DNA from: Bradyrhizobium jicamae
GTDB taxonomy: Bacteria > Pseudomonadota > Alphaproteobacteria > Rhizobiales > Xanthobacteraceae
Assembly (NCBI RefSeq): GCF_018130695.1
Contig: NZ_JAFCJX010000030.1
Location: forward strand, 1-64,000
DNA length: 64,000 bases
Direction of reading: 5' to 3'
Part shown: piece after piece, positions 1 through 9,029 of the stretch
Numbering within the stretch: position 1 is the stretch's first letter
How the letters are laid out: each line of letters opens with the position of its first letter
Made by a program: the position numbers and the translations under genes
Notes under the pieces: model-generated
Databases searched by the model: none
What the model was told of the DNA's origin: nothing
The model's input: the letters and a program-made list of their open reading frames with translations, nothing else

Positions 1-10
1 TATAAGCCGT

Positions 11-252
11 AAAGCCATCGCGCAGGGAAGGCCGGCGTGCCTCCGCTGCATTTGTATGCCCGTGTGCGCCACTTTCTACTCATGGCACATGGGACCGCGG
101 GTGCAGCGTGCACCCGGTCTTCCCTGCGCCCTCTAATTCATAGAGAGGGCGGAACGAGATGCAAAACTCGGACAAATCATGTCGCGAGAATGCGAAGCCG
201 TATCCGCCTATTCACTGTCATCGCCCGCCATGTGCGCGATTGCGCACTGGGG
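11..252. repeat. Composite intergenic repeat with nested inverted repeats
   Basis: No convincing gene lies here. An 11-bp perfect inverted repeat (GCGCAGGGAAG at 20-30, its complement at 119-129) encloses a smaller hairpin with 7-bp arms (98-104 and 110-116, CGGGTGC/GCACCCG). The short open frames across it are arginine- and cysteine-rich and look like translated repeat. From memory this sequence type is dispersed in Bradyrhizobium intergenic DNA; I could not check copy number. Only one copy is seen in this window. Confidence 0.55.
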
Positions 253-260
253 CGGGCGAC

Positions 261-338
261 CCAGTACGCCGCGGCCCATCGGTTCAATCGCTGGTGTCTC
301 TGGAATACTGGATCACCCGCGTGCGCGGGTGATGACAC
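261..338. repeat. Dispersed repeat, copy 1 (second copy at 27361-27463)
   Basis: The stretch beginning CCAGTACGCCGCGGCC and ending in the hairpin CACCCGCGTGCGCGGGTG closely matches 27388-27463, which shares the same start, the internal GTCTCTGGAATACTGG block and the terminal hairpin. Only the short spacer between them differs. It is intergenic in both places, which points to a dispersed palindromic repeat and not a gene. Bases 339-394 show nothing recognisable. Confidence 0.75.
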
Positions 339-394
339 CACTTAGGGCTGTTTTACGCCAGGCTGTTTGAAATCTGAATCCGAACCCGCGCGCC

Positions 395-547
395 TTACGC
401 CCGCAGCGCCTGCAGGCCCTTGAAGGTCAACCGCTTGGGGTCGCGCACGCCGGCGAGATAGAGCTTGCGGATGAAGGCGGTGACCGCGTCGCGGTCGCAA
501 TCGGTCAGCGCGACCACGGCGTCGACGGCGATTCTCTGGGCTTCCAT
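395..547 (-). CDS. Small conserved-looking hypothetical protein, 50 aa
   Basis: A complete minus-strand frame runs from ATG at 547 to TAA at 395 and encodes a 50-residue protein starting MEAQRIAVDAVV and ending GLQALRA. A GAGGAAA ribosome-binding site lies about 6 bases before the ATG. The composition is ordinary for a soluble helical protein (alternating Ala, Val, Leu with Arg, Lys, Asp), with no signal peptide or membrane segment, and it includes a central FIRKLYLAGVRDPKRL stretch. I do not recognise a family. The good start region and absence of overlap with another gene support it; its small size is the main reason for doubt. Confidence 0.5.
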   Translation of the reverse strand: MEAQRIAVDAVVALTDCDRDAVTAFIRKLYLAGVRDPKRLTFKGLQALRA

Positions 548-793
548 GGCAGTTTCCTCTGCTACAGCCTCGAAACCGCAGCCTATCAGCCGCCGGTTAA
601 TCCGGCGTTAACCCTTTGCCCACAATCGCCGATTCGAGGCGACCCGCGTATACGCAAAACAACGCATGGGACAATTGGACGCCGATACTGGGAGGAGCCC
701 GAGCCGCTCCCGCGCATGGCCAGACCGCGGCGGTGCGGCCACCGGCCGCGCCCCCCGACCATCAGAACGGCAATTGATCGGGCCGGCAGATCA

Positions 794-810
794 AACTACC
801 ATAGGTAGTT
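794..810. promoter_or_regulatory. Perfect 7-bp inverted repeat, candidate operator
   Basis: AACTACC-ATA-GGTAGTT is a perfect palindrome with a 3-base spacer, 38 bases before the ATG at 849. The surrounding DNA is locally AT-rich (ATACTAAATC follows), unlike the GC-rich remainder of 548-848, in which nothing else was seen. It has no U-run, so a terminator is unlikely. A repressor site over the promoter of the downstream membrane-protein gene is the simplest reading. Confidence 0.4.
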
Positions 811-848
811 ATACTAAATCCATTTCCTGATTGGTTGTTGAGGCTGTC

Positions 849-1712
849 ATGAGCGAGACCAGCACTGCGCCGGAGCCCGCCAAACCTGCCCCCGTCCTCG
901 ACCCTGCCCCGCCGCGGGTGATCCTGATCATGGGACTGTGGCTGCTGTTCTTCGCGGCGCTGTTCCTCTATCTGCTGATCGCAACCTGGCCGGTCCTCGA
1001 ATTCAACAACACGGCGTTCAGGCCGGTCAACATCTTCGGCTTCTCCCATAGCTGGGCGCCGGAGCGGCACATGATGTTCACCGTCATGATGGCGGGTGCC
1101 ATCGGCGGGCTGACGCACACGCTGGCTTCGTTCTCCGACTATGTCGGCAACCGGCGGCTGGGCTTGAGCTGGATCTGGTTCATGGTGTTGCGGATCCCGG
1201 TCGGCATTGCGGTCGCGCTGCTGTTCTATTTCGTGATCCGCGGCGGCATCCTGATCCCGACCGTCCAGGTTCATCCCGAGCCGAACGAGATGCAGACGGC
1301 GCTGAAGATCAATCCCTACGCCATCGCCGGCTTTTCGGCGCTGGCGGGGATGTTCTCGAAACAGGCGACCGACAAGCTGGCCTCGGTGTTCGACATCGTG
1401 TTCGCGATGAAGGAGCCGGTGAAGCGCGCCGACAAGCTCGGCGCCAACAAGCCGCAGCCGGTGATCACCGCAACCGATCCGAAGCAGCTGACGGTCGGAA
1501 GCGCAACGCCGCTCACGGTCAACGGCAGCGGCTTTCAGCCCGGCTGCGGCGTAACGGTCAATGGCGGCGAGCGCAAGCCGAGCGGCGTGACGGCCGACAA
1601 GCTGGTCGTTCCGATCTTCGCGGGCGACGTCGCCAGCGCGGGCGAGTTGAAGATCGTCGTCAAGAATGCGGACGACAGCGCTTCCCCGGAATTCGTCGTG
1701 AAGGTCGCCTGA
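849..1712 (+). CDS. Inner-membrane protein with C-terminal IPT/TIG-like domain
   Basis: This 287-aa protein has a proline/alanine-rich N-terminus, three predicted membrane segments (about residues 24-46, 76-95 and 107-131), a linker, and a C-terminal beta-rich domain from about residue 200. That domain includes LTVGSATPLTVNGSGFQPG, a typical IPT/TIG (immunoglobulin-like, plexin, transcription factor) pattern. The IPT part is probably periplasmic or cytosolic and used for binding; no catalytic motif is visible. ATG at 849 is preferred over a TTG at 831 because GAGG lies 5 bases upstream of the ATG. It stands alone, converging on ahcY, with a shared hairpin terminator after its stop. Function is unknown. 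Confidence 0.8.
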   Translation: MSETSTAPEPAKPAPVLDPAPPRVILIMGLWLLFFAALFLYLLIATWPVLEFNNTAFRPVNIFGFSHSWAPERHMMFTVMMAGAIGGLTHTLASFSDYVGNRRLGLSWIWFMVLRIPVGIAVALLFYFVIRGGILIPTVQVHPEPNEMQTALKINPYAIAGFSALAGMFSKQATDKLASVFDIVFAMKEPVKRADKLGANKPQPVITATDPKQLTVGSATPLTVNGSGFQPGCGVTVNGGERKPSGVTADKLVVPIFAGDVASAGELKIVVKNADDSASPEFVVKVA

Positions 1713-1717
1713 CAAAA

Positions 1718-1742
1718 AAACACCGGCCTGAGGCCGGTGTTT
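1718..1742. terminator. Bidirectional rho-independent terminator
   Basis: A long GC-rich hairpin (ACACCGGCC / GGCCGGTGT, loop TGA, extended by A-T pairs) lies between the stop codon at 1712 and the convergent ahcY stop at 1768. A-rich sequence before it and T-rich sequence after it allow termination in both directions. Confidence 0.8.
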
Positions 1743-1767
1743 CGATATCGACGGAATGACCGTTCGC

Positions 1768-3195
1768 TCAGTAGCGATAGTGGTCCGACTTGTACGGACC
1801 TTCCTGCTTGACGCCGATATAGTCGGCCTGGTCCTTGCGCAGCTCGGTCAGCTTGACGCCGATCTTGGCGAGATGCAGGCGGGCGACCTTCTCGTCGAGC
1901 GTCTTCGGCAGCACGTAGACTTCCTTCTTGTACTTGCCGTCCTTGTTGTTGGCGAACAGCTCGATCTGCGCCAGCGTCTGGTTGGTGAAGGAGGCCGACA
2001 TCACGAAGGACGGATGGCCCATCGCATTGCCGAGGTTCACGAGGCGGCCTTCCGACAGCAGGATGATGCGGTGCTTGTCGGGGAATTCGATCTCGTCGAC
2101 CTGCGGCTTGATGTTGGTCCACTTCAGGTTACGCAGACCCGCGATCTGGATCTCGTTGTCGAAGTGGCCGATGTTGCAGACGATGGCGCGATCCTTCATC
2201 GCGCGCATGTGGTCGATGGTGATGATGTCCTTGTTGCCGGTGGCGGTGACGAAGATGTCGGCGCGGGGCGCGGCGTCTTCCATGGTCGTGACCTCGTAGC
2301 CTTCCATCGCCGCCTGCAGCGCGCAGATCGGATCGACTTCGGAGACCATCACGCGGCAGCCGGCCTGGCGCAGCGAGGCGGCCGAGCCCTTGCCGACGTC
2401 GCCGAAGCCGGCGACCATCGCGGTCTTGCCCGACATCATCACGTCGGTGCCGCGGCGGATGCCGTCGACCAGCGACTCGCGGCAGCCATAGAGGTTGTCG
2501 AACTTCGACTTGGTGACGCTGTCGTTGACGTTGATCGCCGGCCACAGCAGCGTGCCGGCCTTCTGCATGTCATAGAGGCGATGCACGCCCGTGGTGGTCT
2601 CCTCGGAAACGCCCTTGATGCTCGCTGCAATCCCGGCGAAGTACCCCTTCGGCTTTTCCTTGAGCTGTTTCTTCAACAGCGCGAAGAAGACTTCCTCTTC
2701 TTCCGAACCCGGCTTGTCGAGGAAGGCGGCGTCGCCGTTCTCGGCGCGCAGGCCGAGATGGACGTACATGGTGGCATCGCCGCCGTCATCGAGGATCATG
2801 TTCGGGTGACCGCCGCCGTGCCAGTCGAACAGTTTCGCGGTGTAGTCCCAATATTCGGTCAGTGTCTCGCCCTTGACCGCGAAGACGGGAATGCCGGCGG
2901 CAGCGATCGCGGCGGCGGCGTGGTCCTGCGTCGAATAGATGTTGCAGGAGACCCAGCGGATGTCGGCGCCCAATGCCGCCAGCGTCTCGATCAGCACGCC
3001 GGTCTGGATCGTCATGTGCAGGGAGCCTGCGATCCGCGCGCCCTTCAAAGGTTGTTTGGGGCCGTATTCCTCGCGGGTCGCCATCAGGCCGGGCATCTCG
3101 GTCTCGGCCAGCGAGAGTTCCTTGCGGCCGAAATCGGCGAGCGAGATGTCCTTGACGATGTAGTCGGTGAAGCCGGGCTTCGTCGGGGCGTTCAT
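1768..3195 (-). CDS. ahcY: Adenosylhomocysteinase
   Basis: This enzyme hydrolyses S-adenosylhomocysteine to homocysteine and adenosine, using bound NAD, and so relieves product inhibition of methyltransferases. The 475-aa length fits alphaproteobacterial AhcY. Visible features are the substrate-domain lysine region NDSVTKSKFDN (Lys229), the Rossmann loop GFGDVGKG at 263-270 and the conserved C-terminus ending KSDHYRY. ATG at 3195 has an AGGA ribosome-binding site 8 bases upstream. It is transcribed in the same direction as metK but is separated from it by an inverted-repeat element (3262-3394), so the two may or may not share a transcript. Together they cover SAM synthesis and SAH removal. 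Confidence 0.98.
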   Translation of the reverse strand: MNAPTKPGFTDYIVKDISLADFGRKELSLAETEMPGLMATREEYGPKQPLKGARIAGSLHMTIQTGVLIETLAALGADIRWVSCNIYSTQDHAAAAIAAAGIPVFAVKGETLTEYWDYTAKLFDWHGGGHPNMILDDGGDATMYVHLGLRAENGDAAFLDKPGSEEEEVFFALLKKQLKEKPKGYFAGIAASIKGVSEETTTGVHRLYDMQKAGTLLWPAINVNDSVTKSKFDNLYGCRESLVDGIRRGTDVMMSGKTAMVAGFGDVGKGSAASLRQAGCRVMVSEVDPICALQAAMEGYEVTTMEDAAPRADIFVTATGNKDIITIDHMRAMKDRAIVCNIGHFDNEIQIAGLRNLKWTNIKPQVDEIEFPDKHRIILLSEGRLVNLGNAMGHPSFVMSASFTNQTLAQIELFANNKDGKYKKEVYVLPKTLDEKVARLHLAKIGVKLTELRKDQADYIGVKQEGPYKSDHYRY

Positions 3196-3261
3196 GTCTG
3201 TTTCCTAATCGGTGGGTCCAGCGTGTCAGTAGCAAAGCGAGCCAAACGCCATGTGACGCGG

Positions 3262-3394
3262 CCTTCCCCCTCGCCCCGCTCTTGCGGGGAGAGGGTCGGG
3301 GTGAGGGGCGCTATCCGCGCACTGAACTCGCGGAGATTCCCCCTCACCCGCCACTTCGTGGCGACCTCTCCCCGCAAGCGGGGCGAGGTGAAAG
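3262..3394. repeat. Paired-hairpin intergenic repeat, gene-less relative of the DUF559 element
   Basis: Two hairpins sit in inverted orientation. The left one (about 3269-3294) is CCTCGCCCC...GGGGAGAGG, followed by GGGGTGAGGGG; the right one is CCCCCTCACCC (3339-3349) followed by CCTCTCCCCGCAAGCGGGG (from 3365). The outer arms are reverse complements apart from a two-base difference. The same architecture frames the DUF559 gene at 23510-24010, but here only about 30 bases lie between the inner arms, so this looks like a gene-less copy. It fills the metK-ahcY gap. Confidence 0.75.
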
Positions 3395-3396
3395 CA

Positions 3397-4593
<1,197 letters not shown>

Positions 4594-4653
4594 CAAGCAA
4601 ACCCCTTGTTTCGTCGGACACCGACGTTCGTTCGTGAATGTGACCCCGGGATG

Positions 4654-6009
4654 TCAGTCTCGACGACGCGAGATGACGTAGGATTCGTCGTAAAACCAAA
4701 GCCCGTTGTGCTTGCGCAGCACCTCTCGCGTCGCTTCGAGAGTTCGGGCGTTCTCAGTCATTTCAGTCAGCCGATCGTCTTCAATCTGCGCGACGTACAC
4801 CGCCGCGTTCCACGCCGCAAAGGCCGTCGAGGTTCCGATCGAGCCGGTAACTTCGTTGGGCAGCGCCTCCATATCATATCGGAAGATCGAGCGGTTGTCC
4901 GCATAAGCATTAAAGTTAAGGTCGCGGCCCACCGATCCGAGCTCATATTTCACGGCGCGCAATAGCTCATGGCGGCTGACCGCGAAAGGATTTTCTCCCG
5001 GCCAGACCGACTGGATGATTTCGAGGCCCGGATCGTGGCCATGGGAGTGGATTCCAATCAAACGGCCCCCTGCCCGCAGCGCCCGGGCCAGCGGGGCAAT
5101 GATCCGTTTGGCCCGGAAATTCACCGAGGATTTGGCCCGGTATGGCTGGGATGCGATCACAAGGTCGAAATTGGCCTCGGTTTTGCCGACCCGAGGGATG
5201 ATCGAATCAAGCAGGAAGCGGTGGTCCTCCCGGTACACGACCAGCGCCACCGGCCGCTCATAGATCGGCATCCCCGTCCGGGGGCTGACCATGGCCCGCC
5301 AGTTCTGCTCAAGAAATGGGCCGAGTTCCGCGACCTGGGCCGCGAATTCCCCCGAGGAGCCCCCGCGCAGGGGCACCTCATGCCAGATCATGCTGGCGGC
5401 GGCCGCGGTCGCCTGCGGGGTCAGCCAGGGCGCCTCGGCGTAGTACATGTTGGTCAGCACGAACACGGTCGCGGGGTGCTCGAACAGCCGGTCCGCCACC
5501 TTGTCGAGGGTCAGGCGGACGTCCTCAAGGCTGAGTTCCTTGCCGGCGATGTAGAACGGCATGTGCGGAAAGCGGCCATGCATCGCCCGCAGCACCCGCG
5601 CCAGCACGGTTCCGTCGCCGACGCCGGCGTCGAACACCCGCAGCGCCGGCGGCCGCGGATGGATCGCGGACAGTTCCAGCGCCACCCGGTCGGCGATCAC
5701 CCGCTTCTCGCTGCAGGTGTGCACGAACAGCAGGTATTTCTGCCGGTTCTCGAAGAAGCGGAAATTGGCCCGGGGATCGCGCTTCTCCGGCGGCACCACG
5801 AGGCCGCGCGGCGGCGCGACGCCGCCCGGGGTGGAGGCGGCGATATAGGCGTGGATGCGGTCGAGCGTATCGATGGTGATGCGCTTGCCCTCGCGCAGCC
5901 GGTGCACCAGCTTGCCGTCGTTGACCGCGCGGCGGCCAAACGTCGTCTCCGCCATGTCGGAGCGGCGACAGAATGCGGCAATCTGGCTGAGGATCTCGTC
6001 GTTCTTCAT
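4654..6009 (-). CDS. HTH-like N-terminus plus class I SAM methyltransferase-fold protein
   Basis: The 451-aa protein has two parts. Residues about 5-60 (helices around TTFGRRAVNDGKLVHRLREG) resemble a lambda-repressor-like helix-turn-helix. From about residue 90 there is a Rossmann-type domain with VFDAGVGDGTVLARVL, a good motif I for SAM binding, followed by a region with SQPYRA and an acidic/aromatic C-terminus. No DNA- or protein-methylation signature such as NPPY was seen. It lies directly upstream of metK on the same strand. That placement suggests either a regulator that senses SAM, or a methyltransferase grouped with SAM synthesis. I do not know a characterised homologue. Confidence 0.75.
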   Translation of the reverse strand: MKNDEILSQIAAFCRRSDMAETTFGRRAVNDGKLVHRLREGKRITIDTLDRIHAYIAASTPGGVAPPRGLVVPPEKRDPRANFRFFENRQKYLLFVHTCSEKRVIADRVALELSAIHPRPPALRVFDAGVGDGTVLARVLRAMHGRFPHMPFYIAGKELSLEDVRLTLDKVADRLFEHPATVFVLTNMYYAEAPWLTPQATAAAASMIWHEVPLRGGSSGEFAAQVAELGPFLEQNWRAMVSPRTGMPIYERPVALVVYREDHRFLLDSIIPRVGKTEANFDLVIASQPYRAKSSVNFRAKRIIAPLARALRAGGRLIGIHSHGHDPGLEIIQSVWPGENPFAVSRHELLRAVKYELGSVGRDLNFNAYADNRSIFRYDMEALPNEVTGSIGTSTAFAAWNAAVYVAQIEDDRLTEMTENARTLEATREVLRKHNGLWFYDESYVISRRRD

Positions 6010-6148
6010 GGGGCCAGTGGGCGGGCTGCGGGACTTGGGAAAGTGCGGTGGGCAGCGAAACGTCAGATAAATCTCCTAGCACATCCTGCCCACCGATGGA
6101 AATGAACCCCAGCCGGGTCGGGAGCCACAAATCGGTGGATGCCGCTCC

Positions 6149-7861
6149 ATGGATGGACCAATGCGCCGCCTGCTCCTGATCCCTGCCGTCTTCGTCGCCG
6201 TCCTCTGGTCCGCGCCTTCGCTCGCGCAAGGCAAGCAAACGCTCGCAACGCTCTGCACCACCGACACCTCGCCGGCCGATCAGATGATCGACGCGTGCAG
6301 CAAGATCATCGCGCTGAAGGCGTTTTCCGGCGAGAAGCTCGCGACCGTCTATTTCTGGCGCGCGGTCGGCTGGAACAAGAAGGGCAACTATTCGCAGGTG
6401 ATCGTGGACACGACGGAGTCGATCAAGCTCGTGCCGAACATCCCGTCCTACAACCTGCGCGGCTCCGCCTATTTCGACAAGGGCGAGTACGACATCGCGA
6501 TCGCCGATTTCAACGACGCGCTGCGGATGGGCCCGACCGGCAGCATCGTGCTGCACAACCGCGGCAACGCCTATCGCCGCAAGGGCGAATACGCCAAGGC
6601 CATCGCCGACTACGACGCGTCGATCAAGGCCGGGCCGCCATCGGCGTTCACCTCGCAGAACCGCGGCATCGCCAAGCAGGCGCTCGGCGATCTCGATGGC
6701 GCGCTTGACGATATCAACCAGGCGATCCGGATCGAACCGACGCTGGCACAGCCGCTGATCAACCGGGCGGTGATCTGGCGCGCCAAGGGCGATGTCGACC
6801 GCGCGATATCGGATACGACCGAGGCGATCCGGCTCGCGAAAGCCAAGCAGCAGCCCACCAACATCATGACGCCGCCCGGCAGCGTGCTGATCTCGGCCTA
6901 TAGCCAGCGCGGCCTGTCGTATGAGGCCAAGGGCGACGTCGAGCACGCCAAGCAGGATTACGCCACCACGCTGGACATCCAGGGCGCCGACGCCGGCAGC
7001 AAGGCGAGCCAGGCCACCGCGAAGGTGCGTCTGGCTCTGCTGCAGGAGGCCGCGACGCAGCCGCAAACCACCAACGACAAGCCCGGAGTAAATTCAGGCG
7101 CCGCCGCTGCCCCCGCCGCACCGGCGCCGGCCGCCGCGACCGGCCGCCGTGTCGCGCTGGTGATCGGGAACGGCGCCTATGCCCATGTCAAGGCGCTGCC
7201 CAATCCGCCGAACGATGCGCGCGCGATCGCAAAAAGCCTGCGCGACATCGGCTTCACCGTCGCCGAAGGCCTCGATCTCAATCGCGACGCGATGCAGACG
7301 ACGATCCGCGACTTCCTGCGCGACGCCGCACATGCGCAGGTCGCGATCGTCTACTACGCAGGTCACGGCGTACAGGTCGACGGCCGCAACTATCTCGTGC
7401 CCATCGACATCGCGCTCCAGGCCGGCGCCCGCATGACCGACGCGATGGTCGACATGGACACGATCATGGCCGGGCTCGACGACCAGGTGCGCACCAACAT
7501 CCTGATCCTCGACGCCTGCCGCAACAACCCGATGGCGCCGCAAGTGGCATCGAGCGAACCGAACCGCGGCATCGAGGCCGGCTCGGGCCTCGCAGCACCG
7601 ACCTCGCTCGGTGCCGGATCGACGCTCGGCGCCGGCACGCTGATCGCGTTCGCGACCGCACCGGGCCAGGTCGCGCTCGACGGCGAAGGCGCCAACAGCC
7701 CGTTCTCATCAGCGCTGTCGCGCCATCTCGGCACGCCCGGCCTCGAGGTGCAGCAGATGCTGACGCGGGTCCGCGCCGAGGTCGTCGCCGCCACCAGGAG
7801 CAAGCAGGTGCCATGGTCGAACTCGTCGCTGCTCGGCGAGGTCTATCTGGCGGCGAAGTAA
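6149..7861 (+). CDS. Secreted TPR-repeat caspase-family (C14) protein
   Basis: The protein is 570 aa from ATG 6149; the ATG at 6161 (MRRLLLIPAVF...) gives a cleaner signal peptide ending near SLAQG, so export to the periplasm is likely. Residues about 55-270 form tetratricopeptide repeats (GSAYFDKGEYDIAIADF, RGNAYRRKGEYAKAIADY). An Ala/Pro linker leads to a caspase-like domain from about residue 330 (RRVALVIGNGAYAHV). Both catalytic residues are present: His406 in YYAGHG and Cys457 in DACRNNP. The family cleaves after specific basic or acidic residues, but its substrate here is unknown. It sits between two minus-strand transcription units, and its stop abuts that of the monooxygenase gene at 7862. 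Confidence 0.9.
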   Translation: MDGPMRRLLLIPAVFVAVLWSAPSLAQGKQTLATLCTTDTSPADQMIDACSKIIALKAFSGEKLATVYFWRAVGWNKKGNYSQVIVDTTESIKLVPNIPSYNLRGSAYFDKGEYDIAIADFNDALRMGPTGSIVLHNRGNAYRRKGEYAKAIADYDASIKAGPPSAFTSQNRGIAKQALGDLDGALDDINQAIRIEPTLAQPLINRAVIWRAKGDVDRAISDTTEAIRLAKAKQQPTNIMTPPGSVLISAYSQRGLSYEAKGDVEHAKQDYATTLDIQGADAGSKASQATAKVRLALLQEAATQPQTTNDKPGVNSGAAAAPAAPAPAAATGRRVALVIGNGAYAHVKALPNPPNDARAIAKSLRDIGFTVAEGLDLNRDAMQTTIRDFLRDAAHAQVAIVYYAGHGVQVDGRNYLVPIDIALQAGARMTDAMVDMDTIMAGLDDQVRTNILILDACRNNPMAPQVASSEPNRGIEAGSGLAAPTSLGAGSTLGAGTLIAFATAPGQVALDGEGANSPFSSALSRHLGTPGLEVQQMLTRVRAEVVAATRSKQVPWSNSSLLGEVYLAAK

Positions 7862-9001
7862 TCAGGCTGCACTCGCCAGATAGCCCTTTGCGAATTGCGC
7901 GATCCGCTCCGCCTCGATCCCGATCTCGCGGAGTTGCCCGGTCGGCGCGGTGATCTGGCCGCAGAAATACAGCCCGGCCGCTGCGGTCGGCCGCCCTGTC
8001 ACCAGCGGTATGCCGTGGGAGTCGAGCACGCCGCCGACATCGGGCAGCAGGCGCCGAAGGTCCGGCCGGAAACCGGTGGCAAGGATGACCGCATCGAACG
8101 CTTCGCTCGCGCCATCAGCGAACACCACGCCCTGCGCGTTGAACGACGCAATGCCGCTGCGGATTTTGATTGATCCATCCCTGATCTTCGCCAGCGTGCC
8201 GATATCGATCAGCGGCACCCGGCCGTCCTCCTCGACCATCCGCCGCGGGCCCTTGGCCGAGCGCTTCAGCCCGAGCTTCTCGAAATCCCCGACCGCAAGC
8301 CGCAACACGGGCGCGTTGAGTGCGTCCACGAAGCGCGCGGGCAGCCGCTGGTACAGGATCGCCCAGGACAGGATCGGAAGACCGAGCAGGTCCCGCGGGA
8401 GAATCTGAACCGGGCCGCGTACCGACAGCGCGGCGTCGACGCCGGCATTGGCGAGATCGAGCGCGATCTCGCCGCCGGAATTGCCGAAGCCGACGACAAG
8501 AACACGCTTGCCGGCATAGGGCACAGGATTGCGATATTCGCTGCTGTGGATGATCTCACCGCCAAACGTCGCCATGCCCGGCCAGGACGGACGATACGGA
8601 GCATCGGCAATGCCGGTCGCGACCACCACCATCGGCGCGACGATCGCGTCATCGGCGAGTTGCACACGCCACAGCGGGCCCTCGCGTGCGATGCGCGAGA
8701 CTTCGGTGTTGAAGGAAGGCGCGACCTTGAAGCGCGCGGCGTAGCTTTCGAGATAGTCGACGACCTGCGCGCGCGACGGATAGGCTGGATAGTTCGACGG
8801 CATCGCCATCCCGGGCAGTCCGGAATGGCGGCGATCGGTATGCAGATGGAGACGATCATAGTGCAGCCGCCACACGGCGCCGACGCAGTCGGCCTTCTCC
8901 AGCACCGTGACGATGAGACCTGCAGCGCGCATCGTCGCCGCACAGGCGAGCCCCGCAGGGCCCGCACCAACAATGATGGCATCAGGGTTTTGTGCCGTCA
9001 C
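7862..9001 (-). CDS. Flavin-containing monooxygenase-type FAD/NAD(P)-binding protein
   Basis: The 379-aa protein has an FAD-binding GAGPAG at residues 12-17, an NADPH-binding GFGNSGG at 171-177, and the paired ATG motifs of this class (VVVATG at 125-130 and VILATGFRPD near the C-terminus). This matches class B flavin monooxygenases of the YUCCA/FMO type, which oxidise small N-, S- or C-containing substrates. The start is a GTG at 9001, supported by an AGGGAGGG ribosome-binding site; longer readings run into the next gene. It is the last gene of the liv operon, 28 bases after the MetE-like gene. The context suggests it acts on the imported compound. Confidence 0.85.
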   Translation of the reverse strand: MTAQNPDAIIVGAGPAGLACAATMRAAGLIVTVLEKADCVGAVWRLHYDRLHLHTDRRHSGLPGMAMPSNYPAYPSRAQVVDYLESYAARFKVAPSFNTEVSRIAREGPLWRVQLADDAIVAPMVVVATGIADAPYRPSWPGMATFGGEIIHSSEYRNPVPYAGKRVLVVGFGNSGGEIALDLANAGVDAALSVRGPVQILPRDLLGLPILSWAILYQRLPARFVDALNAPVLRLAVGDFEKLGLKRSAKGPRRMVEEDGRVPLIDIGTLAKIRDGSIKIRSGIASFNAQGVVFADGASEAFDAVILATGFRPDLRRLLPDVGGVLDSHGIPLVTGRPTAAAGLYFCGQITAPTGQLREIGIEAERIAQFAKGYLASAA

Positions 9002-9029
9002 GACACCCTCCCTGCGCCGGAAAGGGAAG

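Noticed and set aside
37..345. Short plus-strand frames near the left end
   Set aside because: They translate intergenic repeat sequence, have no ribosome-binding site, and the repeat recurs between genes elsewhere.
4594..4653. SAM-responsive riboswitch upstream of metK
   Set aside because: The 60-base gap shows no conserved SAM-II or SAM/SAH core that I can recognise, and is too short for one plus an expression platform.
5525..7066. A 513-codon minus-strand frame opposite the TPR-caspase gene
   Set aside because: It overlaps two well-supported genes and its composition is that of an antisense shadow.
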